Shown here piece after piece: positions 26,739 to 35,200 of a stretch of DNA of 36,987 nucleotides. The stretch spans positions 1 through 36,987 of the forward strand of contig JALEHB010000005.1 in NCBI GenBank assembly GCA_022763285.1, in the 5' to 3' direction. Position 1 is the stretch's first letter, and each line of letters starts with the position of its first letter. This DNA is from Pseudomonadales bacterium. GTDB taxonomy: Bacteria; Pseudomonadota; Gammaproteobacteria; Pseudomonadales; Pseudohongiellaceae. A program made the position numbers and the translations under genes. Under the pieces are notes generated by a model. It made no database searches and had not been told where the DNA came from. It saw nothing but the letters and a program-made list of their open reading frames with translations.

Positions 26739-29396
26739 TCAGTCCTGTTCTTCCCGGGTGAGTTTGTCCACGACAAAAGGCATGATGCCGCCGCTGAGAA
26801 AATAGGCCACCTCCAGTGCCGTGTCGAGGCGACTGATAAGCGTGCAGCTTGCGGTTCTGCCATCGGGATAGCGTATCTCCATGGTTACATCCATACCGGC
26901 ACTGACTTCATCAAGGCCACGCAGATTGATCTGTTCATCGCCTGTCAGTTCCAGGCTGCGTCTTGTGGTGCCTTCCGGAAACTGCAGGGGCATGACACCC
27001 ATACCCGCCAGGTTGGAGCGATGAATGCGCTCAAAACTTTCAGCAATCACTGCCCGTATACCCAGCAATCTTGAACCCTTGGCCGCCCAGTCCCGACTCG
27101 ACCCGGTGCCATATTCCTTGCCAGCAATGACGACCAGTGGGGTGGCTTGCTGCTGATAATGCATGGCGGCATCGAATACCGACAATGCTTCGGTCTGACC
27201 GGCAAGGCGGGTATAGCCTCCCTCGATGCCACCCAGCATTTCATTGCGAATACGGACATTGGCGAAAGTGCCACGCATCATCACCTCATGATTACCGCGG
27301 CGGGAGCCATAGGAATTGAAATCGGCTTTCTCGATACCGTGTTCTTTCAGATAGCTGCCTGCCGGACTGTTTTCGGCAATGCTGCCGGCCGGTGAAATAT
27401 GGTCGGTGGTGACTGAATCGCCCAACAGCAGCAAAATATTGGCATTTTCGATATCGCCGCCGGGCCGCTCCAGATCCACAAAGGAGGGCTTGCGGATATA
27501 GGTCGACTCCTCATCCCAGTCATAGGTACTGCCGGAACCGGAGGGCAGGCTCTTCCATTCCTCGTCGCCCTCGAACACCTCGGCATAGTTTTTCAGGAAC
27601 ATGTCCCGCTCAACCAGATGCACGGCTTGTGTGATTTCATCATTACTCGGCCAGATGTCTTTCAGGAACACATCCTCGCCATTGCTGCCCTTGCCGATGG
27701 CGTCCTTGCTCAGGTCGATGTTTACTGTGCCGGCCAGGGCATAGGCCACCACCAGGGGCGGCGAAGCCAGCCAGTTGGCTTTTACCTTGGCATGAATACG
27801 GCCTTCGAAATTGCGGTTGCCGGAAAGCACCGAGCAGACAGTCAGGTCACCGGCATCGACGGCAGCTTCAATCTCCGTTGGCAGCGGACCTGAATTGCCA
27901 ATACAGGTGGTGCAACCATAGCCCACCAGATTGAAGCCCAACTGATCCAGATATTGCTGTAGACCGGCGCTGGCAAGATAGTCGGAAACCACCTTGGAAC
28001 CCGGTGCCAGTGAAGTCTTGACCCAGTCGGGGCGCTGCAGTCCGAGTTCCGCCGCTTTCTTGGCAACCAGACCGGCGGCCATCATGACGGCCGGATTGGA
28101 GGTATTGGTACAGGAGGTGATGGCGGCGATTACCACATCGCCATCATTGAGTGTGTAATCCTTGCCCGGTACGGCCGCCTCTGAGGCTTTCTTGTCCGCC
28201 AGAATGTCGGCGATCGCCCCTTGCATCTGATTCACTGCCACCCGGTCCTGGGGGCGTTTGGGTCCCGCCAGGGAGGGCACAACAGAGTCCAGTTCCAGAG
28301 CCAGGGAACTGCTGTACTGCACCGCTTCGTCCTCGCGTCGCCACAGGCCCTGAGCCTTGCTGTACTGTTCAACCAGGGCCACGGTTTCCTCATCCCGGCC
28401 CGACAGGCGCAAATAATCCAGAGTCTTGTCGTCGACGGCGAAATAGCAACAGGTGGCGCCATATTCCGGACTCATATTGGCCAGGGTAGCGCGGTCAGCC
28501 ACGGTCAGCGCTTGCAGGCCTTCGCCGTAGAATTCCACGAACTTGCCCACCACTCCATGCTGGCGCAACATTTCTGCACAGGTGAGCACCAGGTCCGTGG
28601 CAGTGATGCCTTCGGCCAGTTTCCCGCTGAGCTTGAATCCCACCACTTCAGGAATATTGATGGAGATAGGCTGGCCCAGCATCGCGGCTTCCGCTTCAAT
28701 ACCACCCACACCCCAGCCCAGAATGGCCAGGGCATTGATCATGGTGGTGTGGCTGTCGGTGCCCACCAGGGTGTCCGGGTAAGCCAGCAGTTCACCATCT
28801 ACTTCACTGTGCCAGACAGACCGGCCGAGGTATTCAAGATTGACCTGATGACAGATGCCGGTTCCGGGTGGCACTACATTGAAATTGCGGAAGGCGGTTT
28901 GTCCCCAGCGCAGAAACTGGTAGCGCTCTCGGTTGCGCTCCATTTCTATTTTTACATTGTCGGTATAGGCCGCCGCATTGGCGAATTTGTCCACGGTTAC
29001 CGAGTGATCAATCACCAGATCTACCTGGTTGATGGGATTAATGAGTTCGGCATTCTTGCCGCGGTCGGCCACCGCATCGCGCATTGCCGCCAGATCCACC
29101 ACTGCCGGTACCCCGGTGAAGTCCTGCATCAACACCCGCACCGGCATGAACATGATCTCGGCATTTTTATGCTGAAATTCCTGCCAGTTCACCAGGGACT
29201 GGACATGGTCTTCCTTGACGATGCTGCCGTCGCAGTTGCGCAGCTGATTCTCCAGCAACACCTTGATTGACATGGGCAGCTGGCGCACCTGCTGGTGACC
29301 GGCGTCCGCCAGCGCCTCCAGCGAGTAATAATGAAAGGTCTTGTCATTGATTTGCAGGGAACGTTTGAATTCACTGTTGAACTGGCTGATGGACAT
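26739..29396 (-). CDS. acnA: Aconitate hydratase AcnA
   Basis: AcnA isomerises citrate and isocitrate using a [4Fe-4S] cluster. The 885-aa protein is of the AcnA/IRP type, with 'RVLMQDFTGVPAVVDLAAMR' near residue 82 and 'VPPGTGICHQVNLEYLG'. The cluster cysteines appear in 'ITSCTNTSNP' and in 'GCTTCIGNSGPL'. The C-terminal swivel domain carries 'GSSRDWAAKG'. Length matches E. coli AcnA (891). Methylcitrate dehydratase AcnD is less likely because no prp genes are nearby. The 185 nt upstream should hold the promoter, but I see no clear boxes. Confidence 0.96.
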   Translation of the reverse strand: MSISQFNSEFKRSLQINDKTFHYYSLEALADAGHQQVRQLPMSIKVLLENQLRNCDGSIVKEDHVQSLVNWQEFQHKNAEIMFMPVRVLMQDFTGVPAVVDLAAMRDAVADRGKNAELINPINQVDLVIDHSVTVDKFANAAAYTDNVKIEMERNRERYQFLRWGQTAFRNFNVVPPGTGICHQVNLEYLGRSVWHSEVDGELLAYPDTLVGTDSHTTMINALAILGWGVGGIEAEAAMLGQPISINIPEVVGFKLSGKLAEGITATDLVLTCAEMLRQHGVVGKFVEFYGEGLQALTVADRATLANMSPEYGATCCYFAVDDKTLDYLRLSGRDEETVALVEQYSKAQGLWRREDEAVQYSSSLALELDSVVPSLAGPKRPQDRVAVNQMQGAIADILADKKASEAAVPGKDYTLNDGDVVIAAITSCTNTSNPAVMMAAGLVAKKAAELGLQRPDWVKTSLAPGSKVVSDYLASAGLQQYLDQLGFNLVGYGCTTCIGNSGPLPTEIEAAVDAGDLTVCSVLSGNRNFEGRIHAKVKANWLASPPLVVAYALAGTVNIDLSKDAIGKGSNGEDVFLKDIWPSNDEITQAVHLVERDMFLKNYAEVFEGDEEWKSLPSGSGSTYDWDEESTYIRKPSFVDLERPGGDIENANILLLLGDSVTTDHISPAGSIAENSPAGSYLKEHGIEKADFNSYGSRRGNHEVMMRGTFANVRIRNEMLGGIEGGYTRLAGQTEALSVFDAAMHYQQQATPLVVIAGKEYGTGSSRDWAAKGSRLLGIRAVIAESFERIHRSNLAGMGVMPLQFPEGTTRRSLELTGDEQINLRGLDEVSAGMDVTMEIRYPDGRTASCTLISRLDTALEVAYFLSGGIMPFVVDKLTREEQD

Positions 29397-29581
29397 AGAG
29401 TGCTCTCATCGACTGATTGACCAAAACTGCCTCCGGAATTCCCCGGAGACCGCGTGAATCCTTACATTTACACAATGCAAAGCCGTTGTCGACCTCTGCT
29501 CGGGCTCCTGAAAACTTCAGTAAAATCAGCGCCTTTGAAGGCGGGCGGGGGCGCTGTCAGGGCTGGCCGGGCAACTGTTGT

Positions 29582-30358
29582 CTAGTCCTGGGGGTCCTCA
29601 AATTGCACATGGGCCAGTTTGAATGTGGGCAGGCGTTGAATGATCTCCGGATCGGGCTCCAGATTGCTTCCGGTCTCACCCTTGAGCCGGTATTTGGTCT
29701 TGTTCAGCACGAAACACATGGATTCGAGGCAGGCCTTTTCGCGGTCCTTGCCCTGCACCACATGCCAGGGGCTGACGGTGGTGGAGGTTTTGGCAAACAT
29801 CTCTTCCTTGTAGCGGGTGTATTCATGCCATTTTTTCTGGGCCAGGGCATCCACTGTGCTTAATTTCCACTGTTTGAGGGGATTGATGCGCCGTTCTTCC
29901 ATGCGCTTGGCCTGTTCCTCTTCATCGATGGAGAACCAGAACTTGATCATCTGCAAGCCATCCATTTTAAGCATGCGCTCAAGCAGCACCACCTGTTCCA
30001 GGAAGTTCTTGTACTCACGGTTGCTGCAAAAGCCCAATACCGGTTCCACCACGGCCCGGTTGTACCAGCTGCGGTCGAAGAACACGATCTCGCCCGGGTT
30101 AGGCAATTCCTTGATATAGCGCTGGAAATACCATTGTCCCTGCTCCAGCTCCGAAGGCTTGGACAGGGCCACGATGCGGTAGTGGCGGGGGTTCAGGAAG
30201 CGCACAAAGCGCATGATGGTACTACCCTTGCCGGCGGCATCTCTCCCCTCGAAGATAATTAACAGGCGGCGGCCTTCCTCGTGAATGGATTTCTGCATGC
30301 GTACCATTTCGGTTTGCAGATCCAGGTATTCCGGCATTGTTTCCAGCGCGTAGAGCAT
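29582..30358 (-). CDS. ppk2: Polyphosphate kinase 2 family protein
   Basis: PPK2 enzymes transfer phosphate between polyphosphate and nucleotides, mostly making nucleoside di- or triphosphates. The 258-aa single-domain protein has Walker A 'EGRDAAGKGS' (about 39-48), Walker B 'IVFFDRSWYNRAVVE' (about 93-107) and a lid region 'EEEQAKRMEERRINPLKQW'. Size and motifs fit class I, one-domain PPK2. Whether it prefers GDP or ADP is not readable. It is divergent from the receiver protein at 30559, with a 200-bp gap between them. Confidence 0.93.
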   Translation of the reverse strand: MLYALETMPEYLDLQTEMVRMQKSIHEEGRRLLIIFEGRDAAGKGSTIMRFVRFLNPRHYRIVALSKPSELEQGQWYFQRYIKELPNPGEIVFFDRSWYNRAVVEPVLGFCSNREYKNFLEQVVLLERMLKMDGLQMIKFWFSIDEEEQAKRMEERRINPLKQWKLSTVDALAQKKWHEYTRYKEEMFAKTSTTVSPWHVVQGKDREKACLESMCFVLNKTKYRLKGETGSNLEPDPEIIQRLPTFKLAHVQFEDPQD

Positions 30359-30558
30359 TATTATTCCCTTGAAATGATCACCTGCAGTCGCAGCAGCGCA
30401 TGATAGCGCAGTGTTGGGCTAATTCGAGTGCAAGGCAAGCCACCACTTATCCCCAGTTTCGGGGGAAAACGGGGACTTTAGGCCGATTTTTTTGCGGCGG
30501 CTCACAAATTTACCCTCTGGCACTGGAGCAAACAGGGTGATCGTGTCGTAATCGAGTC
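30359..30558. promoter_or_regulatory. Divergent intergenic region of ppk2 and the receiver gene
   Basis: This 200-bp stretch must carry both promoters. I see no reliable sigma-70 boxes. A TGGCAC at about 30518 was checked as a sigma-54 -24 element and fails on spacing. The receiver gene has only a weak ribosome-binding site (ATCGAG). Confidence 0.3.
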
Positions 30559-31029
30559 ATGACTTATGCAATGGACAACATCACAATGATCGACTTCGAT
30601 TCAGGAGTACTGAACGATGATCGACTTCTGGTCATTGATGACAATGAAGATATCGCCGACATTCTGGAAGAAGTTGGCCTCGATGCGGGTTACTCAGTAC
30701 AGAGTGCCCACAAGCCGGATCAGGTGCAGAAAATCTATCAGGAGTTCAATCCGACGGTTATCTTCCTTGATCTGGGTTTGATTGAAGACGGATCAGGCTA
30801 CGGCGACGAGGGCCTGGATGTCTTGCGCTACCTCTCCGAGCAAAAATGCAAGGCACGTATTGTCATCATCAGCGGCAAATCGCGACGTAAGCGAGAGTTG
30901 ACCCAGATTCAGGGGCAGGGATTACATTTGTCCATGGTGGGACATATATCCAAGCCTTTTGATATCGACAAAATCGAACTGATGCTGATCAAGATGCGTG
31001 GCACAGAGCGTGTCACCATCAGCGATTAA
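30559..31029 (+). CDS. Single-domain response regulator (receiver only)
   Basis: The 156-aa protein is a CheY-like receiver with no output domain. The acidic pocket is D27-D28, the phosphoacceptor is D71 in 'VIFLDLGL', the switch Ser is S105 in 'IIISGKS', and the conserved Lys is K132 in 'SKPF'. All key residues are intact. An extra loop after D71 ('IEDGSGYGDEG') is longer than in CheY, as in some stand-alone receivers. About 18 residues precede the fold; a start at Met5 or Met10 is possible. Such proteins act by protein contact or as phosphorelay intermediates. No partner histidine kinase is in the window. Confidence 0.85.
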   Translation: MTYAMDNITMIDFDSGVLNDDRLLVIDDNEDIADILEEVGLDAGYSVQSAHKPDQVQKIYQEFNPTVIFLDLGLIEDGSGYGDEGLDVLRYLSEQKCKARIVIISGKSRRKRELTQIQGQGLHLSMVGHISKPFDIDKIELMLIKMRGTERVTISD

Positions 31030-31506
31030 TCCCTGACCGGAACCAAATTGACGGCTGTCTGTGGTGCTGACCACGGACGGCCTTCGCTATCCTGTCTTAC
31101 CCTGCCTCATGAAGTGTCAGGCTTTAGTGCTGGTCGACACCCCCTGTTCGCTTTGGTCAATATTGATTGAACTCCCGGCTTGCTCACCCTGGCCAAATCC
31201 CGGCACACACTCCAAACCCGAATCCAGAGCTCCACACCAGACCTGGCCATGACCCGAAGCAGCGCAGGGAATCGCCGGGCGAACCGTTTCTGTGCATAAA
31301 AACCCGGCCCGGGCCCATAATTCCACCCATGCCGCCTTCTTCGAACTGGCACGGCAGTTGCAGTCAGTGGTTACAGATAGCAGTTGCAGAGGGCGCTTGT
31401 CATCGAATCGTGGTGAACCCCGGCATAGCGCCACTCGCCGTCCGCTCAGGGATGCAGGCTTATCCCTGAATTGAATTACCAATCCTGAAGCAGTTTGAGA
31501 AAAACC
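31030..31506. other. Long intergenic region between the receiver gene and the LysR gene
   Basis: These 477 bp contain no gene I can support. Two features stand out. A stable hairpin follows the receiver gene (31053-31082, separate entry). GCAGTTGCAG-like repeats near 31350-31390 and ATTG-N6-CAAT at 31470-31483 lie before the LysR gene; the latter could be an autoregulatory site. Short ORFs on both strands here are Pro/Arg-rich translations with no recognisable pattern. The region could hold a small RNA, but nothing decides it. Confidence 0.4.
31053..31082 (+). terminator. Strong hairpin after the receiver gene, possible terminator
   Basis: GGCTGTCTGTGGT (31053-31065) pairs over 13 bp, including two G-T pairs, with ACCACGGACGGCC (31070-31082) around loop GCTG. 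It starts 23 nt after the receiver stop. The following T content is poor, so it may be a 3'-end stabiliser rather than an intrinsic terminator. Confidence 0.5.
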
Positions 31507-32427
31507 ATGCCGAAGCAACTTCGAGGTTTGCGGACATTTTGTCTGGCGGCCCGGACCCTCAGTTTCAAAAAAACCGCCGACAAATTGTGCCTGACCGCCA
31601 GCGCGGTCAGTCATCAGATCAGCGATCTGGAACAGGAACTCGGGGTCAAACTTTTTGCCCGTCGCACCCGTGCCATTTCCCTGACCGATGCCGGTGCTCA
31701 ATTTTTTGAAGAGGTCAATCCGCTATTGCTGGCCATTGAGGAGGCGACCAGGCGTGTCAGAAAGACCGCCGAGCGCATTCCCTTACTGGTACAGATGCCG
31801 GAGTTTTTTGCCAGTGAATTATTGATGCCCGTCATCAGTGATTTCTCTGATCGTTACCCGGATATTGATCTGAAAATTGAGTCAATGGACATTGGCGATG
31901 ACTGCAATGAGGCAGCGGATATCAATATCCTGCTGACCCGCAACAAGCCTCAGGGGACGCGGGTGGACAAGCTGTTTCCGATTCGTTACATCCCCGCCTG
32001 CAGCCGTGCCCTGTACAGTGAATGGATGGGCAAGGGCTATAGCAGCCTGGATGCAATCAATGTTTCCACGATTCTGCTGCATAAAGCCAGACCCCATGCC
32101 TGGAGTAACTGGGCGCGTCATGCCGGCGTTGGCAATATGAAACCCAAGCAGATTATTTTCGTCGACAGCATGTTTGCTCTTGCCCGTGCTGCCGAGAGAA
32201 GTGCGGGCATAGCCCTGGTGCCCATGCCGGTGAGCAAGTCCTGGTTTGATTCCGGCGCCCTGGTGCCTTTGCATGATGCCGATCTGGTTACCGAGGATTG
32301 CTACTGGATGGCTTTGTCGAAAGAGTCAAAAAATATTCACGATGCGGAAATATTCCGGAAATGGATCAGTAGTAAGTTGCAACAGTACGCCCCTGTCATG
32401 GATGAACTGAATTCATCTGTCGCATGA
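31507..32427 (+). CDS. LysR-family transcriptional regulator (GcvA-like)
   Basis: The 306-aa protein has an N-terminal winged helix-turn-helix (about 3-62, 'KTADKLCLTASAVSHQISDL'), a linker helix and a periplasmic-binding-protein-like effector domain (about 90-300). The 'LRGLRTFCLAARTLSF' opening resembles GcvA/AmpR-type regulators. The effector is unknown. I chose the ATG at 31507; the TTG at 31495 would only add MRKT. It is followed after 127 nt by a small exported protein on the same strand, while most LysR targets are divergent, and here the upstream gene points the same way too. So the target is not clear. Confidence 0.88.
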   Translation: MPKQLRGLRTFCLAARTLSFKKTADKLCLTASAVSHQISDLEQELGVKLFARRTRAISLTDAGAQFFEEVNPLLLAIEEATRRVRKTAERIPLLVQMPEFFASELLMPVISDFSDRYPDIDLKIESMDIGDDCNEAADINILLTRNKPQGTRVDKLFPIRYIPACSRALYSEWMGKGYSSLDAINVSTILLHKARPHAWSNWARHAGVGNMKPKQIIFVDSMFALARAAERSAGIALVPMPVSKSWFDSGALVPLHDADLVTEDCYWMALSKESKNIHDAEIFRKWISSKLQQYAPVMDELNSSVA

Positions 32428-32554
32428 TGAATCATACTTTGTCAGCCGGCGCGTCAGTTCTTAACATTTGCACTACGAGTTGAGGCGGTGTCCGGAAGCA
32501 TCGTCTCACTTAAACAGCACACACACTATTGGTTATTTATTTAAGGAATTGATC

Positions 32555-33061
32555 ATGAAACTTTTCAAAAAATCACACCTGGCCATGGCTGCAGTTACCC
32601 TGGGGACCTTGCTGGCCGCAACAACTGCCTCTGCCGATTATCACGTCACTGCATTTGGTGAATCCACTGCTTACCGCTCCTTGCTTTCCAAGGATGCCGA
32701 GTCCGCCAAAGAAGCACTTGGCAGCAAGGACCTGGCGAAGATGGATTTCATTGCCGCCAACAATCTCTGCGTTGCCCAGATACTGGCCAAGGAACTGAGT
32801 CTGGCCATTGAATCCTGCAGTCTGGCACTGGACAAAGTTGAAAAGGACATTGCTCTGGGAATGAGCGCCGAGAAATCGGCCAAGGCTTCCATCTATTCCA
32901 ATCTGGCTGTTGCCCGGGCGATGAGCGGTGACATGCTGGGTGCCAGCAGTGATCTGGAAAAAGCCCTTGAGTTCAACTCCAGCGATCGCAATGCATCACT
33001 GAATTACAACCTGATCAGTGCCAGCATGACCATGCCTGCAGAGATTGCCGGCATCCAGTAA
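32555..33061 (+). CDS. Small exported protein with TPR-like helices, function unknown
   Basis: The 168-aa product starts with a signal peptide (1-26, cleavage probably after 'TASA'). The mature part is Ala-rich and helical. It has TPR-like helix pairs: about 60-85 ('NNLCVAQILAKELSLAIESC'), 105-125 ('IYSNLAVARAMSGDM') and 126-145 ('GASSDLEKALEFNSSDRNA'). Two cysteines about 17 residues apart in the first pair could form a disulfide in the periplasm. AAGGA (32543-32547) precedes the ATG at 32555; the longer ORF from 32468 is rejected. I do not recognise a named family. Confidence 0.8.
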   Translation: MKLFKKSHLAMAAVTLGTLLAATTASADYHVTAFGESTAYRSLLSKDAESAKEALGSKDLAKMDFIAANNLCVAQILAKELSLAIESCSLALDKVEKDIALGMSAEKSAKASIYSNLAVARAMSGDMLGASSDLEKALEFNSSDRNASLNYNLISASMTMPAEIAGIQ

Positions 33062-33126
33062 TACCTCCCGGTCCTGGCCCGCCGCAAGGCGGGTCAGGTC
33101 CACCCGCTTCAATAAAACTCTCCTTG

Positions 33127-33171
33127 GCCGGAATTTCAGCTCAACAAGAGCATGACATTCCGGCTTCTTTT
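33127..33171 (+). terminator. Intrinsic terminator after the small exported protein gene
   Basis: GCCGGAAT (33127-33134) pairs with ATTCCGGC (33157-33164), and an inner GCTC/GAGC stem sits in the loop. TTCTTTT follows. A CCCGCC/GGCGGG hairpin without a T run also lies upstream near 33079-33094. Confidence 0.65.
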
Positions 33172-33286
33172 ATGGCGCTGCACATTCATGCTGCATGGTG
33201 TAGGTGGCTATGTGCCTTTATTGACAAGCTTGCCCTGATGATCGACATTTGCCTGTGACTCGGCAGACGAACCCGGCGGACATCGC

Positions 33287-33841
33287 GTGAACAGCAATGA
33301 AGAGACCTTCAGCTACCTCATTGACCGCGACTGTCTGATTGTTTCGGTAGACAGCAGCTTCAAACAGTTTGCGCTGGAAAACGAGGCACCGGAACTGGCG
33401 CAGCAATCATTGATCGGCAAATCCCTGTTTGGTTTTCTCTGTGACCACAATACCGAGGTGCTCTATCGTCAAATGATTGAGCGGGTGCGCGGCGATGGCA
33501 GGCCCGTCACAGTGCCATTTCGTTGTGACAGCCCCACCGAGCGTCGCTATATGGAACTGCAAATCAGTCCTGCGGAAGAGGGCTTGCTGCATTTCTGCAG
33601 CAGTATGAAGCGCATCGAGCCACGGGAGAGTGTGGCCCTGTTGGAACAGAATTCACCGCGCTCTGATGAAATCTTGCTGCAGTGTGGCTGGTGCAAGAAA
33701 GTCAATGTGGGCGACGAATGGCTTGAGGTGGAAGCGGCGGTAGAACGTTTGCAGCTTTTCAGTCGTCCGCTGCTACCGGAACTCAGCCATGGCATTTGCG
33801 CCAGTTGCAAGTTGCAGCTAATGGCTGACCTGGAGAGCTAG
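33287..33841 (+). CDS. PAS-like protein with C-terminal four-cysteine (zinc-binding) module
   Basis: The 184-aa soluble protein has two parts. Residues 5-110 look like a PAS sensor domain ('FSYLIDRDCLIVSVDSSF', 'GKSLFGFLCD', 'RRYMELQISPAEEGLLHF'). Residues 130-178 carry CGWC (133-136) and CASC (171-174), a likely zinc site. 'CGWCKKV...W...SHGIC..C' is a motif I have seen at the ends of PAS/kinase-type signalling proteins, where it usually accompanies a larger output domain. Here it stands alone with no kinase, cyclase or DNA-binding domain. The start is a GTG at 33287 with GGCGGA upstream. Its partner and ligand are unknown. Confidence 0.72.
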   Translation: MNSNEETFSYLIDRDCLIVSVDSSFKQFALENEAPELAQQSLIGKSLFGFLCDHNTEVLYRQMIERVRGDGRPVTVPFRCDSPTERRYMELQISPAEEGLLHFCSSMKRIEPRESVALLEQNSPRSDEILLQCGWCKKVNVGDEWLEVEAAVERLQLFSRPLLPELSHGICASCKLQLMADLES

Positions 33842-33963
33842 CACCAACCTGGCTGGAATCTCGGGCGCCCGGTCTGTCGAAACCTCGATATTTGTGGGAT
33901 TCACGTCCGGGCCATGTTTCACGGCCCGCAAACCCCTGACTTTGGCCATTAATCGCATTGCCA

Positions 33964-33992
33964 TTTACTGCGGCGGGCTTTCTTTCTATTAT
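33964..33992 (+). promoter_or_regulatory. Candidate sigma-70 promoter of the exported-protein gene at 34090
   Basis: TTTACT (33964-33969) and TATTAT (33987-33992) are separated by 17 bp, matching 4 and 5 of 6 consensus bases. This would start transcription near 34000 and give a leader of about 90 nt before the ATG at 34090. Confidence 0.45.
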
Positions 33993-34089
33993 GTTCTGCT
34001 ACGTTGTGGCTATTGCCGGGAAAGTTTTACCAGGAAACTCAAGTCCTGAGCGAAAGGCCACAGACCAGACATCGATTAAGGGGGTAACC

Positions 34090-35127
34090 ATGATTGCGAA
34101 AAATTCTCTATCACTGCTGGCAGCCATCTCGGCCGTCCTGGCAGTGCCAACCGCCCTTGCCCAGGATGCCCAGCGCCCCGAACTGACAGGCACCTGGTCC
34201 AATAAGTCACTGACCGGATTGACCCGCCCTCAGGGGGTGGACAAGCTGGTGGTGAGCGCCGAGGAGGCCGCCGAAATTATCGCCGGTACTTCCGTGGCGG
34301 GATTGCCCCTTGGGGAAGTTGACGGAGCAATTGATCCCGAAACCGGTGCACCGCCGGAAGGCAGCTTTGATTTCGGTTTGCGGGGCTATAACGAATTCTG
34401 GATCGATCCGGGTAATACCCTGGCCCAGGTGGGTGGGGAATACCGTTCTTCCTATATCGTCATTCCGGAAAACGGGCAGGTGCCGCGGCTGGAGAATCCC
34501 AATCTGGATTTCGAGCCCAAGCGTTTTGGCAGCCGATACGTCACCGGTGTGGGTGACGCCAGTGGTCCCGAGGCCATTCCCCTGGCTGAGCGCTGCTTGC
34601 TGGGTTTCGGTAATACCTCCGGGCCGGGCATGATGGGCACCCTGTACAACAGCACTTATGAATTCGTACAGACCGATGACTATGTAATGATCGCTGTTGA
34701 GATGGTGCATGATGCCCGCATCATCCCCACGTTCGATTCCGCCGAACAAGCCAGAGCCAACCGCCGCCCGGCTGTGCTTCAGCAATGGCTGGGTGACTCC
34801 GTAGGCTGGTATGAAGACGGCACCCTGGTGGTGGAAACCGTCAATATCAATCCCCGGCAATTGGCGGAAAGCTCCATCCCCATTACCGCCGATGGCCGCA
34901 TTATTGAACGCTTCAGCCGCACCGCCGAGGATGAAATTCTCTATCAGTTCACGGTAGAGGATCCCAACATCTACAGTCAGGCCTGGACTGCAGAGCTGAG
35001 CTATTACCCCCAGGAAGAGCCCATGTATGAATATGCCTGCCACGAAGGCAACTATGCTCTGCCTGGTATTCTCGCCGGCGCCCGCCGTCAGGAAGTGGTG
35101 GAGGAATTGGGGCAGGGCAGCGACTGA
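34090..35127 (+). CDS. Exported conserved protein of unknown function
   Basis: The 345-aa product has a signal peptide (1-23, ending 'TALAQ'). It then shows motifs I associate with a widespread uncharacterised secreted family: 'LTGTWSNKSLTG' near the start, a 'GDSVGWYEDGTLVVETVNI' stretch, 'RFSRTAEDEILYQFTVEDP', and near the end 'YEYACHEGNYALPGILAGAR'. No catalytic site can be named. The ATG at 34090 has GGGGG-rich DNA upstream and starts the signal peptide; the longer ORF to 33958 is rejected. It is convergent with the flagellin gene and shares its terminator. Confidence 0.8.
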   Translation: MIAKNSLSLLAAISAVLAVPTALAQDAQRPELTGTWSNKSLTGLTRPQGVDKLVVSAEEAAEIIAGTSVAGLPLGEVDGAIDPETGAPPEGSFDFGLRGYNEFWIDPGNTLAQVGGEYRSSYIVIPENGQVPRLENPNLDFEPKRFGSRYVTGVGDASGPEAIPLAERCLLGFGNTSGPGMMGTLYNSTYEFVQTDDYVMIAVEMVHDARIIPTFDSAEQARANRRPAVLQQWLGDSVGWYEDGTLVVETVNINPRQLAESSIPITADGRIIERFSRTAEDEILYQFTVEDPNIYSQAWTAELSYYPQEEPMYEYACHEGNYALPGILAGARRQEVVEELGQGSD

Positions 35128-35149
35128 TCAGCCCTTGAGTGCTTGATAG

Positions 35150-35182
35150 AGCCGGAACGGTATTAGCCGTTCCGGCTTTTTT
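35150..35182. terminator. Terminator between the exported-protein gene and the flagellin gene
   Basis: AGCCGGAACGG (35150-35160) pairs perfectly over 11 bp with CCGTTCCGGCT (35167-35177) around TATTAG, followed by a T run to 35182. It ends the plus-strand gene. The minus-strand side has only a modest T-rich exit, so for the flagellin it may act mostly as a 3' stem. Confidence 0.88.
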
Positions 35183-35200
35183 ATTGCCGGGTTACCAGGT

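Noticed and set aside
28221-29270. 349-aa plus-strand ORF inside acnA
   Set aside because: It is antisense to a conserved aconitase with intact catalytic motifs, and its own product is His/Gln-rich without domains.
26739-29396. Reading the aconitase as AcnD (methylcitrate dehydratase)
   Set aside because: The residue patterns follow AcnA closely and no prpB, prpC or prpF genes accompany it.
30517-30534. TGGCAC near 30518 as a sigma-54 promoter
   Set aside because: The GC of the -12 element is not at the required spacing from the GG of the -24 element.
31117-31701. 194-aa minus-strand ORF overlapping the LysR gene start
   Set aside because: It runs antisense to the clear helix-turn-helix coding region, has no recognisable domain and lacks a ribosome-binding site; I treat it as a shadow.
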